DNA of 64,000 nucleotides from Nitrosomonas sp. Is79A3 (lineage in GTDB: Bacteria; Pseudomonadota; Gammaproteobacteria; Burkholderiales; Nitrosomonadaceae), in contig NC_015731.1 of NCBI RefSeq assembly GCF_000219585.1, positions 992,001-1,056,000 of the forward strand, given 5' to 3'. The notes beneath the pieces are model-generated. The model made no database searches. It worked only from the letters and a program-made list of their open reading frames with translations, and was not told where the DNA came from. The position numbers and the translations under genes are program-made. This document shows, in pieces, positions 47,924-57,200 of the stretch; the first letter of the stretch is position 1, and every line of letters begins with the position of its first letter.

Positions 47924-49797
47924 CAAGCCAGAAAACCATCTATCCCAATAAGAAACAACAGGTTGCTAGTAATTAAGGTGATGAAGAATTCTGAGAAATT
48001 GAGCTAAACTGCTGTTATTAGGTAGTTCTGGTGCATTTTAAAGCAAAATAACCTCAAACTTCGATTGAAATCGGCGAGAATATCGTTGTCAGAAACAAAC
48101 TTCGTTCGATTGGAGATCAGATGCGCGTAGTCCGAACTGCACAGATGGAATTAGGTGAAATTGACGTATCACAAATCAAATTCGATTTGAGATCACGAGA
48201 TGACATACCGAAGATACTGCGCGGATTACAGCACCTGTACATGAATGAGGAATTGCGCCAGAGTGTTTTTGCATTACTGGAAAGTGAAATTGCTTCCGAG
48301 GTTAGTAAGCGCAATGGCCGCCCTGGCATGACACTCTGGAGCATACTGGTTTGTGGCGTATTACGCCTGGACTTAAATGCTGATTATGACCGTCTTCACG
48401 AATTAGTTAACCAGCATAAAACTTTGCGCGAGATGCTGGGGCATAGTCTGTATGATGAAGACAAAAGCTATGCCTATCAAACTTTGGTGGATAATGTTGG
48501 CCTGCTCGCGCCGGAGCTTTTGGACAAATTGAACCAAATCATTGTTGAAGGAGGGCATGCCCTTATAAAAAAGGGCGAAGGAGTCCTGCGTGGGCGGTGC
48601 GACTCCTTTGTTGTTGAAACCGATGTGCATTTTCCAACCGACATCAACTTGTTGTGGGATGCCCTGCGCAAAGCGATTACGCTGACGGCATACTGGTGTG
48701 AAAGGCAGCAATTAAGCGACTGGCGGCAATATAGCTACAACCTGCGCCAATTAAAACGACTCATGCGTTGTGCGCAGAACAAAAAGCGCAGCGTCGCTAA
48801 AGCACGACAAGACAAAATCGACGCACAAGTTACGCAAGCGCACCAGGCCTATATTGACCAAGCCAAAAATCACTTAGACAAAATTCAAGACACCTTAACC
48901 AAACTGACCGCGACTGCGCCTACTGAGCTACTCCAAAAGATTGAAATTGAAGGCTACATCAAACACGCCGAGCGCCAAATCGACCAAATCGAACGTCGTG
49001 TCATTAAAGGTGAAATGATTCCTCACGCAGAAAAGGTATTCTCCATTTTTGAACCCCACACCGAATGGATCAGCAAAGGGAAGGCAGGCGTACCGGTTGA
49101 GTTGGGTGTCAAAGTATGCATCCTGGAAGACCAGCATCAATTCATCTTGCATCATCAGGTGATGGAAAAACAAACCGATGATCAGATTGCAGTATCCATG
49201 ATCGCAGAAGCTAAAAAACGCTTTCCCAAACTCAATGCCTGTAGTTTCGACAAAGGCTTTCATTCACCCGCCAACCAAGCTGAATTGACCCAACATCTCG
49301 ACCAGGTCACGCTCCCTAGAAAAGGCAAACTAAGCAAAGAGCGTCAAGCGGTAGAACGAACCGAAGAATTTGTTAAAGCCCGTCGGGCACACTCAGCGGT
49401 AGAGTCAGCAATCAATGCATTGGGGATACATGGTTTAGACAAATGTCCAGACCATGGCATCGATGGTTTTAAACGTTATGTTGCACTAGCCATTGTCACC
49501 AGGAACATCCGTCGAATGGGTGATATCCTGTGGCAGCAAGATGTGGAACGTGAGCGCAAAGCGAAAGAGCGATATTTAAAATATCGATCAGCAGCCTAAA
49601 CAGCTGTCTATCAAACGTAAAAACCGCCTGATTGTGAGCAATCAGCGGGTGGTGCTGGGTAAAAATCGAGTTTTTTGTGCTACGTCTCCCAAAAAAATGC
49701 AATCGGAAGCTTTTTTGAATGCGTATCCTCATTGCATTTTTCAGGAGTGATTGAAATTTAGGTAGCTCGCTGTCAAAAAATGGGGTTTTCGGGCTGA
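47924..49797 (+). mobile_element. ISNCY-type insertion sequence at the axis of an inverted repeat
   Basis: Ends inferred from related terminal sequences: CAAGCCAGAAAACC at the left and, read inward, TCAGCCCGAAAACC at the right. On both sides the flank is the same IS256 sequence facing outward (CTTAAGTAGTG on the left, CACTACTTAAG on the right), so the element has no ordinary target duplication but sits between two inverted, equally truncated IS256 copies. Confidence 0.7.
48121..49599 (+). CDS. ISNCY-type transposase (IS1182 group as alternative)
   Basis: 492 residues starting MRVVRTAQMELGEIDVSQI. The segment FDLRSRDDIPKILRGLQHLY and the later SFDKGFHSPANQAELTQ followed by RRAHSAVESAINALGIHGL fit the DDE transposases filed as ISNCY. 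Candidate catalytic acids are in ETDVHFPTD, CSFDKGF and AVESAIN. A coiled coil lies in the middle (about 215-310). The gene looks intact. Family naming is from memory, and IS1182 is the alternative. Confidence 0.75.
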   Translation: MRVVRTAQMELGEIDVSQIKFDLRSRDDIPKILRGLQHLYMNEELRQSVFALLESEIASEVSKRNGRPGMTLWSILVCGVLRLDLNADYDRLHELVNQHKTLREMLGHSLYDEDKSYAYQTLVDNVGLLAPELLDKLNQIIVEGGHALIKKGEGVLRGRCDSFVVETDVHFPTDINLLWDALRKAITLTAYWCERQQLSDWRQYSYNLRQLKRLMRCAQNKKRSVAKARQDKIDAQVTQAHQAYIDQAKNHLDKIQDTLTKLTATAPTELLQKIEIEGYIKHAERQIDQIERRVIKGEMIPHAEKVFSIFEPHTEWISKGKAGVPVELGVKVCILEDQHQFILHHQVMEKQTDDQIAVSMIAEAKKRFPKLNACSFDKGFHSPANQAELTQHLDQVTLPRKGKLSKERQAVERTEEFVKARRAHSAVESAINALGIHGLDKCPDHGIDGFKRYVALAIVTRNIRRMGDILWQQDVERERKAKERYLKYRSAA

Positions 49798-50896
49798 CAC
49801 TACTTAAGCAACTCACCAAGGCGCTGATTGAACGTGCGTTACAAGCGGAAATGACTGAGCACTTGGGTCATGACAAACATGCTACTGTCAGCAACCTCAC
49901 TGGCAATGCCCGCAACGGCAAAAGCAGCAAGACCCTTAAGGGTGAATTTGGTGAGTTGCCGATTGAAATCCCTCGTGATCGCGAGGGCAGCTTTGAACCA
50001 CAACTGATCTCTAAGCACCAAACACGCTGGACTGGCTTTGATGACAAGATCATATCACTGTACTCGCGTGGTATGACGGTACGCGAAATCCAGAGTCACC
50101 TGATCGAGATGTATGGTGCGGAGGTTTCGCCTACACTGATCTCATCCGTTACCGATGCAGTGATGGAAGATGTGAAGCAATGGCAGTCCCGCCCGCTGGA
50201 TGCAGTCTATCCCGTCATTTATCTGGATTGCATCCACGTCAAAGTCCGTGATGCCGGTGCGGTGCGTACCAAAGCCGTATACCTTGCCATTGGCATAAAC
50301 ATGCAAGGCGAAAAAGAAGTGCTGGGTTTATGGGTCTCACAGACTGAAGGTGCTAAATTCTGGCTGGGCGTTGTCACTGAACTTAAGAACCGTGGCATAC
50401 AAGACATCTTCATCGCCTGTGTGGATGGCTTAAAAGGCTTTCCTGAAGCCATTGAGGCGGTCTACCCGCAAGCCACGGTACAGCTTTGAATTGTGCATAT
50501 GGTGCGTAATAGTTTAAATTACGTGGGCTGGAATAAACGCGGTCTGGTTGCAACTGATTTGAAGCGCGTTTACAGCGCATCAACAGCAGACGAGGCAGAG
50601 CAATATCTCACTGAATTTGAAGTGAAATGGGATGGTGCTTATCCGCCAATTGCTAAATCCTGGCGTAACAATTGGATGCGTATTATTCCGTTCTTCGATT
50701 ACCCCCCTGAAATACGCAAAATCATTTACACCACCAATGCCATTGAGTCGGTGAACATGAGTTTACGTAAAGTTAGTAAAAATAGGAGCTCATTTCCAAA
50801 TGATGAAGCTGTTACTAAATTGTTCTATTTGGCACTGATCAATATCAGCAAGAAATGGACGATGCCACTGCGCGATTGGAAACCTGCGTTAAACAG
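49798..50896 (+). pseudogene. IS256-family element and transposase, copy 2, truncated at both ends with a TGA nonsense codon
   Basis: The mirror copy of 46752-47923. The 5' border is the same (CACTACTTAAG), and the N-terminal codons are again missing. Here the Tyr codon is intact ([14 protein letters not shown]), but the next Cys codon, TGC in copy 1, is TGA (50487-50489). A GAT to GGT change (D to G in KWDDAYPP) is another difference. The 3' end is cut at about 50896, after PALNR, by the left end of the complete IS110. Confidence 0.88.
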
Positions 50897-50959
50897 AAAC
50901 ATAATGGGGTCTACCATCGTATTTTGCAGGATGACAGGCCACAGAACCATAGTTTAATA

Positions 50960-51130
50960 TAGCAAACGGACGGGGATGTGGCTCATGGGGTCAGCGGCTG
51001 GGATTCTGGTTCGCTAGACTTGAAATGCCGTCCCCGTCCTCCTGCGTCATCCGGTGTGTCGTTCGGGATGGTGCCGATCAGTAGATTGTGGCTCTGTATG
51101 TAGACGAGACCGACGGATGATTTATCGGTT
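50960..51130 (+). ncRNA. Candidate IS110 bridge RNA in the 5' non-coding end
   Basis: Between the left end and the transposase gene there are several local stems: GGACGGGGA (50968-50976) with TCCCCGTCC (51031-51039), CATCC (51048-51052) with GGATG (51066-51070), and ACCGA (51109-51113) with TCGGT (51125-51129). Position and multi-hairpin layout fit the bridge RNAs of IS110-group elements (as shown for IS621), whose internal loops pair with target and donor DNA. The exact RNA ends are unknown. Confidence 0.6.
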
Positions 51131-51154
51131 TAGTTGCAACAGTACGGAGGCCCC

Positions 51155-52372
51155 ATGATCATGGATAATACCCCACAAATTTATGTCAGTGTTGATATAG
51201 GTTGTCGTCAGCACAGTGTAGCAATAGGCCTGTCCAATGGCGATGTGCTGGATGAGTTTGCCATTTTCCACCGCCCGGAAGGTTTTAAACAATTCTTTGA
51301 ACGTATTGAACATCATCGACAACGCCATGGTGGTGCGGTAGCGGTAGCAATGGAAGGCTACAATGGCTATGCCCGCCCTTTGGACAGTCTGGTGAAAGTA
51401 CGCGGTTATGAACTCTACAACATCAACAATCTGAAGCTGGCTCGCTTTAAGGAAATTTTTCCGGCTGCGGCCAAGAATGACCGCATTGATGCTTGCAAAG
51501 GCCTGGAGCTATTCCAACTGCGGGATCACCTGCCATTGGCTAAAGACGTTCTTCAGGAAATCATGCCGACACCACGGGAAAACGATATGCTCAAACGGCT
51601 GAGTCGCCGTCGTCGTGCTTTGGTGGATGAAAAGAGCCGCCTGCAAAGTCGTCTTCAGGGCGATCTTCACGCAGTGTGCCCCGGCCTGCTGGACATCACA
51701 AAAGATGCAGATAATCTTTGGTTCTTACGCTTTATCACCAGCGTTGATGAATTGACCAAGCTGTCGCGTTTACGCGTATCTACCTTGCTAAAGATTCCTG
51801 GTGTGGGCCGCAAGTACGCCGATAGTATTGTCGCATGGCAATCGCATGCGTCATTTAGTCATGAAGTGGAATGGGTCGGCGAGATGATCATTGAAGATGC
51901 CCGGCGTATCCTGGCGCTCAAAAACGACATCAAAGCATTGGAATTACGTTGCAAGATGTTAATGCAAGAATCCCAAGCTGCGCAGTTAATTGACAGTATT
52001 CCAGGGTTCGCTGTGATCTGTGCTTCAGAGTTGGCGGGCGAGATTGGCACCATTGATCGATTTGCTAGCGAACGCAGTCTGGCGCTCTATTTGGGAATGG
52101 CCAACCTTGATAACAGCTCAGGGAAGTTTCGAGGTTCAAAAGCACCGCAACATGTCAACAAACGCGCCAAAACCGCGATGATGGCCGCTGTAGACAAGCA
52201 TCGAAAATGCGTACCTGAATCACAGCGTTACTATGAGAAAAAACGGATTGAGGGGAAATCACATAATCAGGCAATTCGGGCGCTTGGCCGACAACTTTGC
52301 CGCATTATATTCAGAATGCTGAAACAAAATCGTGCCTATGAGATACGTAAAAAAATCGACGAAAACACTTGA
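51155..52372 (+). CDS. IS110-family transposase (RuvC-like DEDD plus Tnp_20)
   Basis: 405 residues from ATG 51155, with ACGGAGG just upstream (ATG 51161 is also possible). The N-terminal RuvC-like domain begins IYVSVDIGCRQHSVAIGLS with the first catalytic aspartate. Further acids are in AMEGYNGYA and NDRIDACKG. After a coiled-coil linker the C-terminal domain has SIPGFAVICASELAGEIGT and LGMANLDNSSGKFRGSK with the nucleophilic serine region. It appears intact and may be active. Confidence 0.93.
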   Translation: MIMDNTPQIYVSVDIGCRQHSVAIGLSNGDVLDEFAIFHRPEGFKQFFERIEHHRQRHGGAVAVAMEGYNGYARPLDSLVKVRGYELYNINNLKLARFKEIFPAAAKNDRIDACKGLELFQLRDHLPLAKDVLQEIMPTPRENDMLKRLSRRRRALVDEKSRLQSRLQGDLHAVCPGLLDITKDADNLWFLRFITSVDELTKLSRLRVSTLLKIPGVGRKYADSIVAWQSHASFSHEVEWVGEMIIEDARRILALKNDIKALELRCKMLMQESQAAQLIDSIPGFAVICASELAGEIGTIDRFASERSLALYLGMANLDNSSGKFRGSKAPQHVNKRAKTAMMAAVDKHRKCVPESQRYYEKKRIEGKSHNQAIRALGRQLCRIIFRMLKQNRAYEIRKKIDENT

Positions 52373-52625
52373 AAATTCTAGCGGGATGTTCAGGTCGCGA
52401 ATAAAGAAAAATTGATATATACTGCAGGCCATAACAAGACCACTCCGATTAGTTTAATTGGCTGTGTCATGGCTATGGAGTAGTTATCCGGCAATGATGG
52501 GTGATGTTACAAAACCGAATGGCTAACAACGGATTAGTTTTTGTCTTTATTTGGGATTCTTGATTCTGGATCTGATAGGGTGTCTGTGACACCGTTCTGC
52601 GTTAACTTTGCCATTGCCCGATCTC

Positions 52626-53117
52626 ATGGAAGAACTGCAACTGGAAATATTTGTGCTGTTTTGGTTGATAGGGATCAATGGCGCCCCCATTCTGCTGACA
52701 AAATTGCTCGGCCAACGATTTTCCTGTCCTATTGACTGCAATCGGGTATTTTCCGATGGCCGGCCTATTCTGGGTCCATCAAAAACCTTCCGGGGTCTGA
52801 TATCTGCGCTGCTGGTGTCGGTTCTGATTGGCAGCATTTTTGCGATTCCTCTCCACACTAGCTTGTTATTTGGTGCACTATCGATGATGGGCGATATGAC
52901 AACGAGCTTTATCAAGCGGCGTTTGAGTTTGGTATCGAGTTCGATGGCATTGGGATTGGATCAAATTCCAGAATCATTGTTTCCGCTGCTGGGCTGTAAT
53001 GATTTGCTGGGAATCAGCGTAGAGCAAATTGTTGTGGTTGTAGTGGCATTCTTTCTGATAGATCTAATACTTTCGCAGCTATTATTCTGGCTCCGCATTC
53101 GGAAAACACCATATTAA
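52626..53117 (+). CDS. CDP-archaeol synthase-like (CarS/DUF46) membrane protein
   Basis: 163 residues from ATG 52626 (a TTG at 52608 is in frame). Four hydrophobic helices and the family pattern NGAPIL, DGRPILGPSKTFRGL, then GALSMMGDMTTSFIKRRL match the CarS family of CTP-dependent cytidylyltransferases. Archaeal CarS makes CDP-archaeol. Bacterial members are common, but their substrate is mostly unknown. It is tail-to-tail with a metallophosphoesterase, 6 bp apart. Confidence 0.85.
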   Translation: MEELQLEIFVLFWLIGINGAPILLTKLLGQRFSCPIDCNRVFSDGRPILGPSKTFRGLISALLVSVLIGSIFAIPLHTSLLFGALSMMGDMTTSFIKRRLSLVSSSMALGLDQIPESLFPLLGCNDLLGISVEQIVVVVVAFFLIDLILSQLLFWLRIRKTPY

Positions 53118-53123
53118 GCGTGC

Positions 53124-54059
53124 TTAGGGCAGCAATAAATGGTGGATGGTCACCTCAGGTAAACAATTAAATCGTGCGTTTACAATCGATGTGCCTGCGC
53201 CAACGGAAGTATAGCCCTGCATTTTCTGATAGTGCCACTTGCCAGCACCCAAATATCGCGGGCACTTGGAATCCAGCGTGATGGGAATTCCACCCGGTAG
53301 GCAGATTTGACCGCCATGCGTATGGCCACAGAACATCACATCAAAATCCGCATGCGCAGCCAGGCGGTAAATTTCCGGGGTATGCGAAAGCAACAAAGAA
53401 ACAGCCTCTTCGGGTATGTCCCGGGCAGCTTTTTGGATATTGTCGACACGGAAATAGTGCGGGTCATCTACGCCTGCGAGGAAAATTTTCGCCCCGTCTT
53501 TTTCCAAAGTAGTTGCTTCATTCATCAGCATGATTACCCCCATCGATTCCAATGCAGGCAACATCCGTATCGAGTCATGATTGCCTAGAATGCCGTAGAC
53601 GGGTTGTTTCAATGTGGTAATCAGCCGCTGCATGCCAGCAACGGCACCATCAATTTCACCAAAAGTCCGGGCACGATAATCTCCGGTTAAGGCACAGATG
53701 TCATAATCCAGACCGGCGACTGTCTGAATCAATGCAGCGAGATTGCGATCATCCATATCCACGTGCAAATCAGTCAGGTGCAGGATCTTGAAATCATGAA
53801 ATGCCTGGGGTAAATGAGGCAAGTGAATCCGATTGTTCTTGACCTGTAAATTGCGCGCATTACTCTGCCCGCGCTCGTACATGCCAACCAACTGGATGGC
53901 AAAGCGGATCAATGCATGTGCGGAATACCAGTTTTCAGGATGAAAAAAATTCAATCCGCGCCCAAAGACGCGGTGCCCATGCTCCGCTTCGATTCCAAGC
54001 CGCTGCCTGGCGTGTATTCGACCGAGGCGAGCTTCTAGTTGTTGTTCTATGGTATCCAT
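53124..54059 (-). CDS. Metallophosphoesterase (YaeI/YkoQ-like)
   Basis: 311 residues. The calcineurin-like metal motifs are in order: LHLTDLHVDMDD, ALTGDYRAR, GILGNHDSIRML, LLLSHTPEIY and FCGHTHGGQICLP. The N-terminal about 80 residues (QLEARLGRIHARQRLGIEAE) form a basic helical extension with no clear signal peptide. Relatives act on lipid or nucleotide phosphoesters at the membrane. The substrate here is unknown. It converges with the CarS-like gene. Confidence 0.9.
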   Translation of the reverse strand: MDTIEQQLEARLGRIHARQRLGIEAEHGHRVFGRGLNFFHPENWYSAHALIRFAIQLVGMYERGQSNARNLQVKNNRIHLPHLPQAFHDFKILHLTDLHVDMDDRNLAALIQTVAGLDYDICALTGDYRARTFGEIDGAVAGMQRLITTLKQPVYGILGNHDSIRMLPALESMGVIMLMNEATTLEKDGAKIFLAGVDDPHYFRVDNIQKAARDIPEEAVSLLLSHTPEIYRLAAHADFDVMFCGHTHGGQICLPGGIPITLDSKCPRYLGAGKWHYQKMQGYTSVGAGTSIVNARFNCLPEVTIHHLLLP

Positions 54060-54243
54060 TTTTGCCGGTAATTATACGTTGGAGCATCTCTAAGAATCCA
54101 AATTTCGTCACAACACTTTGTTACCATGCTTTCCCGCAAGCAATAAAAATCACACAGGGTTCCAAAATTGCTTATATTCTTGGTGCACATGAAATATCGG
54201 GTTAAATTCTTTTAAACTCATTTTTTTCTAAAATTCATGAATC

Positions 54244-57200
54244 ATGTCAGCACATAAAGGTTACGGACAAACATGGTGGGGCGCGCAGTGGCTTAACTCG
54301 CTTTCACAGATCGACTATGACAATCGATTGCCGCGGGGGCGCAGTTATGCCAATAAAGGTTCAGTGACGAAAATTGAGATTCGGCAGGGAAACATTCATG
54401 CCAAGGTCAAAGGTTCCCGCCCGCAGCCTTACACGGTGAAAATCGAGGTTCCGGCCATGCCAAAGCCGCAGGCCAAGGTTTTACTCGATGCGCTGGCGCT
54501 GGATCCGGTGGTTATCTCGAAAATGCTCAACCGTGAGTTGGATCCTGCTGTTTTGGAGCGCGTCAGGATGCTGAAGATCGATATTTTTCCGGCGCGCTGG
54601 TCGGATCTTTCCATGAGTTGTTCCTGTCCGGATTGGGCCGTGCCATGCAAACATCTGGCTGCGGTGATTTATTTGATCAGCCGCGAAATTGATGGCAATC
54701 CTTTTATGGTGTTTTCGTTGAAGGGAGTCGATCTCATCCAGGAACTGAAAGCCCGCCATATTTCGATTGAAAGCGAAGCCAAGGCAGCGCTGCCGATAGC
54801 CGATGACTTGCTGGGTCAATCACATCAACATGCCGCGACGGTGCCGGATGTTGCTGATGCAACGGACTACTACAGCGTGTTGGATTACTCGACATTGCCT
54901 GATCTTGCGGTTTCTCTGGTGAGTGTGCTGCCTGCAAATCCTGCTTTCTTTCAGCAGGGTGATTTTCGTGTGATCTATGAAAAAGTGATGAAGCGAGTGA
55001 TCAAGCAGGCGCGGCTTGCACTCAATTCTGTTGTGGAAACGGATCAGGCGAAATCCGCTATTACCGCTGCGGATAAGCCGCACATAACACTCAATACTAG
55101 CTATCAGCCGGCCCTTGCCGGATTGACAGCGCCATTACGCTGGCCAGATTGGGTATCCGATCTGCAACAGATTGCCGAAGCTGATTTGCCTGACCTCCAG
55201 CCCGAAGTGGCGGCTATGCTTCATGCGCGTATGACCAGTTTGCATTTGCTGGCAAAGGGCGCAGTCTTACCGCAGGTGTTCAATGCAGATAAATTGGGCG
55301 TGGGGCTGCGCTGGTTACCGGCGATGCTGGATGAGACGGTGAGCGCTTTGATCGGCCAGTTGGCTGCGCGTCTGCCATCCGGGTTGTTGGCATTTCACGG
55401 TGACAAGCAGGTGGTCAATCTCTCGGGAGAAGTACAAGCCGTAGCGCTATGCAGTTTATTTCTGAGTGAGTTTATACGTCGTTGGAGTGATGCCGGTGCT
55501 GAAAAGCCCTATGGTAACAAACTGATCGATCTTTTTTTTGGTCACGGCCACACGCGGTTTGAAGGACCCGGTGAAGGCGAAGTGGGCAGCGGGGTGCAAT
55601 TATGGCTGGCACGCTTTCATATTGGTCATCAAGCGCATGTGCCGGTGTTGCGGTTAGAGGAGGAGCATATTGGATTTAGCCTGTCGCTGGGCGTGGCGGC
55701 ACGTAATGACCTACTGCAGGAACCTGCCTCATTTGCCAGCTTGCTGACCGATCCGGCATGGCAGGAAAATCGTTATAGTGTATTGAGAACGGTGGCCTTG
55801 CTGGCGGAATTCTTCCCGGACTTTAACGGTTATATCAATACCGGCGCAACAACGCCGATCGCGCTGAGTGCTGAAGCACTCCCGGCATTTTTGTTTGATG
55901 TGCTGCCTGTTATCCGGCTGCTGGGGATACGCGCGCTGCTGCCCAAAGCGCTGGACCGCGTGCTGCGGCCACGTTTGTCGATGAAATTATCCGGCAAGGA
56001 TAGCGGCAGTTCCGGCTATCTCAATGCAAACGATATTTTTGGTTTCGACTGGACTGTAGCGATTGGGCATAACCAACTCACACAAGCGGAATTTGAAGAA
56101 CTGGTCAAAACTGCCCACGGAATTGTGCGTTTCCGGGGCGAATACGTTTATCTGGATCCTGCCGAAATTGAACGGCTGCGCCTGCAGCTGGAAAAACCGC
56201 CGCGCACCACACAGGCGGAACTGTTGCGTATTGCCTTGACCGAGGAGTATCTGGGTTCACCCGTAATGCTGGATGCTCAAGCGCGTGACATGATTCGTGA
56301 ACTTACCGAAATAGGCAGTGTGCCGCTGCCTGGTGCGCTCAATGCAATCCTGCGGCCATATCAGGAGCGCGGCTATGCCTGGTTGTATCGGAATATCCGT
56401 ATCGGTTTCGGTAGCGTTATCGCTGACGACATGGGTCTGGGCAAAACTCTCCAGGTGATCGTTACTTTGCTGAAACTCAAGGAGGAAGGAAAGCTGGAAG
56501 AAGCAAAAGCGCTGGTGATTGTGCCGACCAGTTTATTGACCAACTGGACAAAAGAAATCGCACGCTTTGCACCGGCGCTGAAGGTGGATATTTTTCATGG
56601 TACGGAACGAGTACTGGAGAAAGAGCGTCCGGATGTGTTGCTGACGACCTACGGTTTGGTGCGATCTGATCTGGCCAAGCTCAAAAAATTGACTTGGTGT
56701 CTCGTCATCGTGGATGAAGCACAAAACATCAAAAACCCGGCTGCTGAACAGACCAAAGCCGTCAAGGCGATCCCGGCGGGGAGTTTCGTTGCTTTGACCG
56801 GCACACCCGTTGAGAACCGCTTGTCCGAATACTGGAGCATCATGGATTTTGCCAATCGTGGTTTTCTGGGGAATCTCACCAGTTTTACCAAAGAGTTTGC
56901 GGTACCGATACAAAGCCATCATGATCAACACGTGGCGAATCGTTTTAAGCGCATCACCAGCCCGTTTTTGCTGCGGCGGCTCAAATCGGACAAAAGCATT
57001 ATCAGCGATCTGCCCGACAAGATTGAACAGAATCAGTATTGTGAGCTGACGGAAAAACAAGCGGCATTGTATGAATCCGTTGTGCGTGAAGCCTTGCGGG
57101 TGATCAGCGGCGAATCCGACACATTCAAACGCCAGGGGTTGGTGCTGCAAATGATCATGGCCTTGAAGCAAATCTGTAATCATCCTGCGCAATACCTTAA

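Larger units (their letters stand above)
50897..52402 (+). mobile_element. Complete IS110-family element (about 1.5 kb)
   Basis: Left boundary: divergence from IS256 copy 1 after GCGTTAAACAG (50896). Right boundary: both IS110 copies are identical through GGTCGCGAAT and then differ (52402). There are no terminal inverted repeats, as normal for IS110. A long 5' non-coding part (about 258 bp) and a short 3' part (30 bp) place it in the IS110 rather than the IS1111 group. Confidence 0.85.

Noticed and set aside
56533-57192. A 219-codon minus-strand ORF inside the SNF2 helicase gene
   Set aside because: It overlaps the conserved helicase motifs antisense and is a by-product of codon bias.
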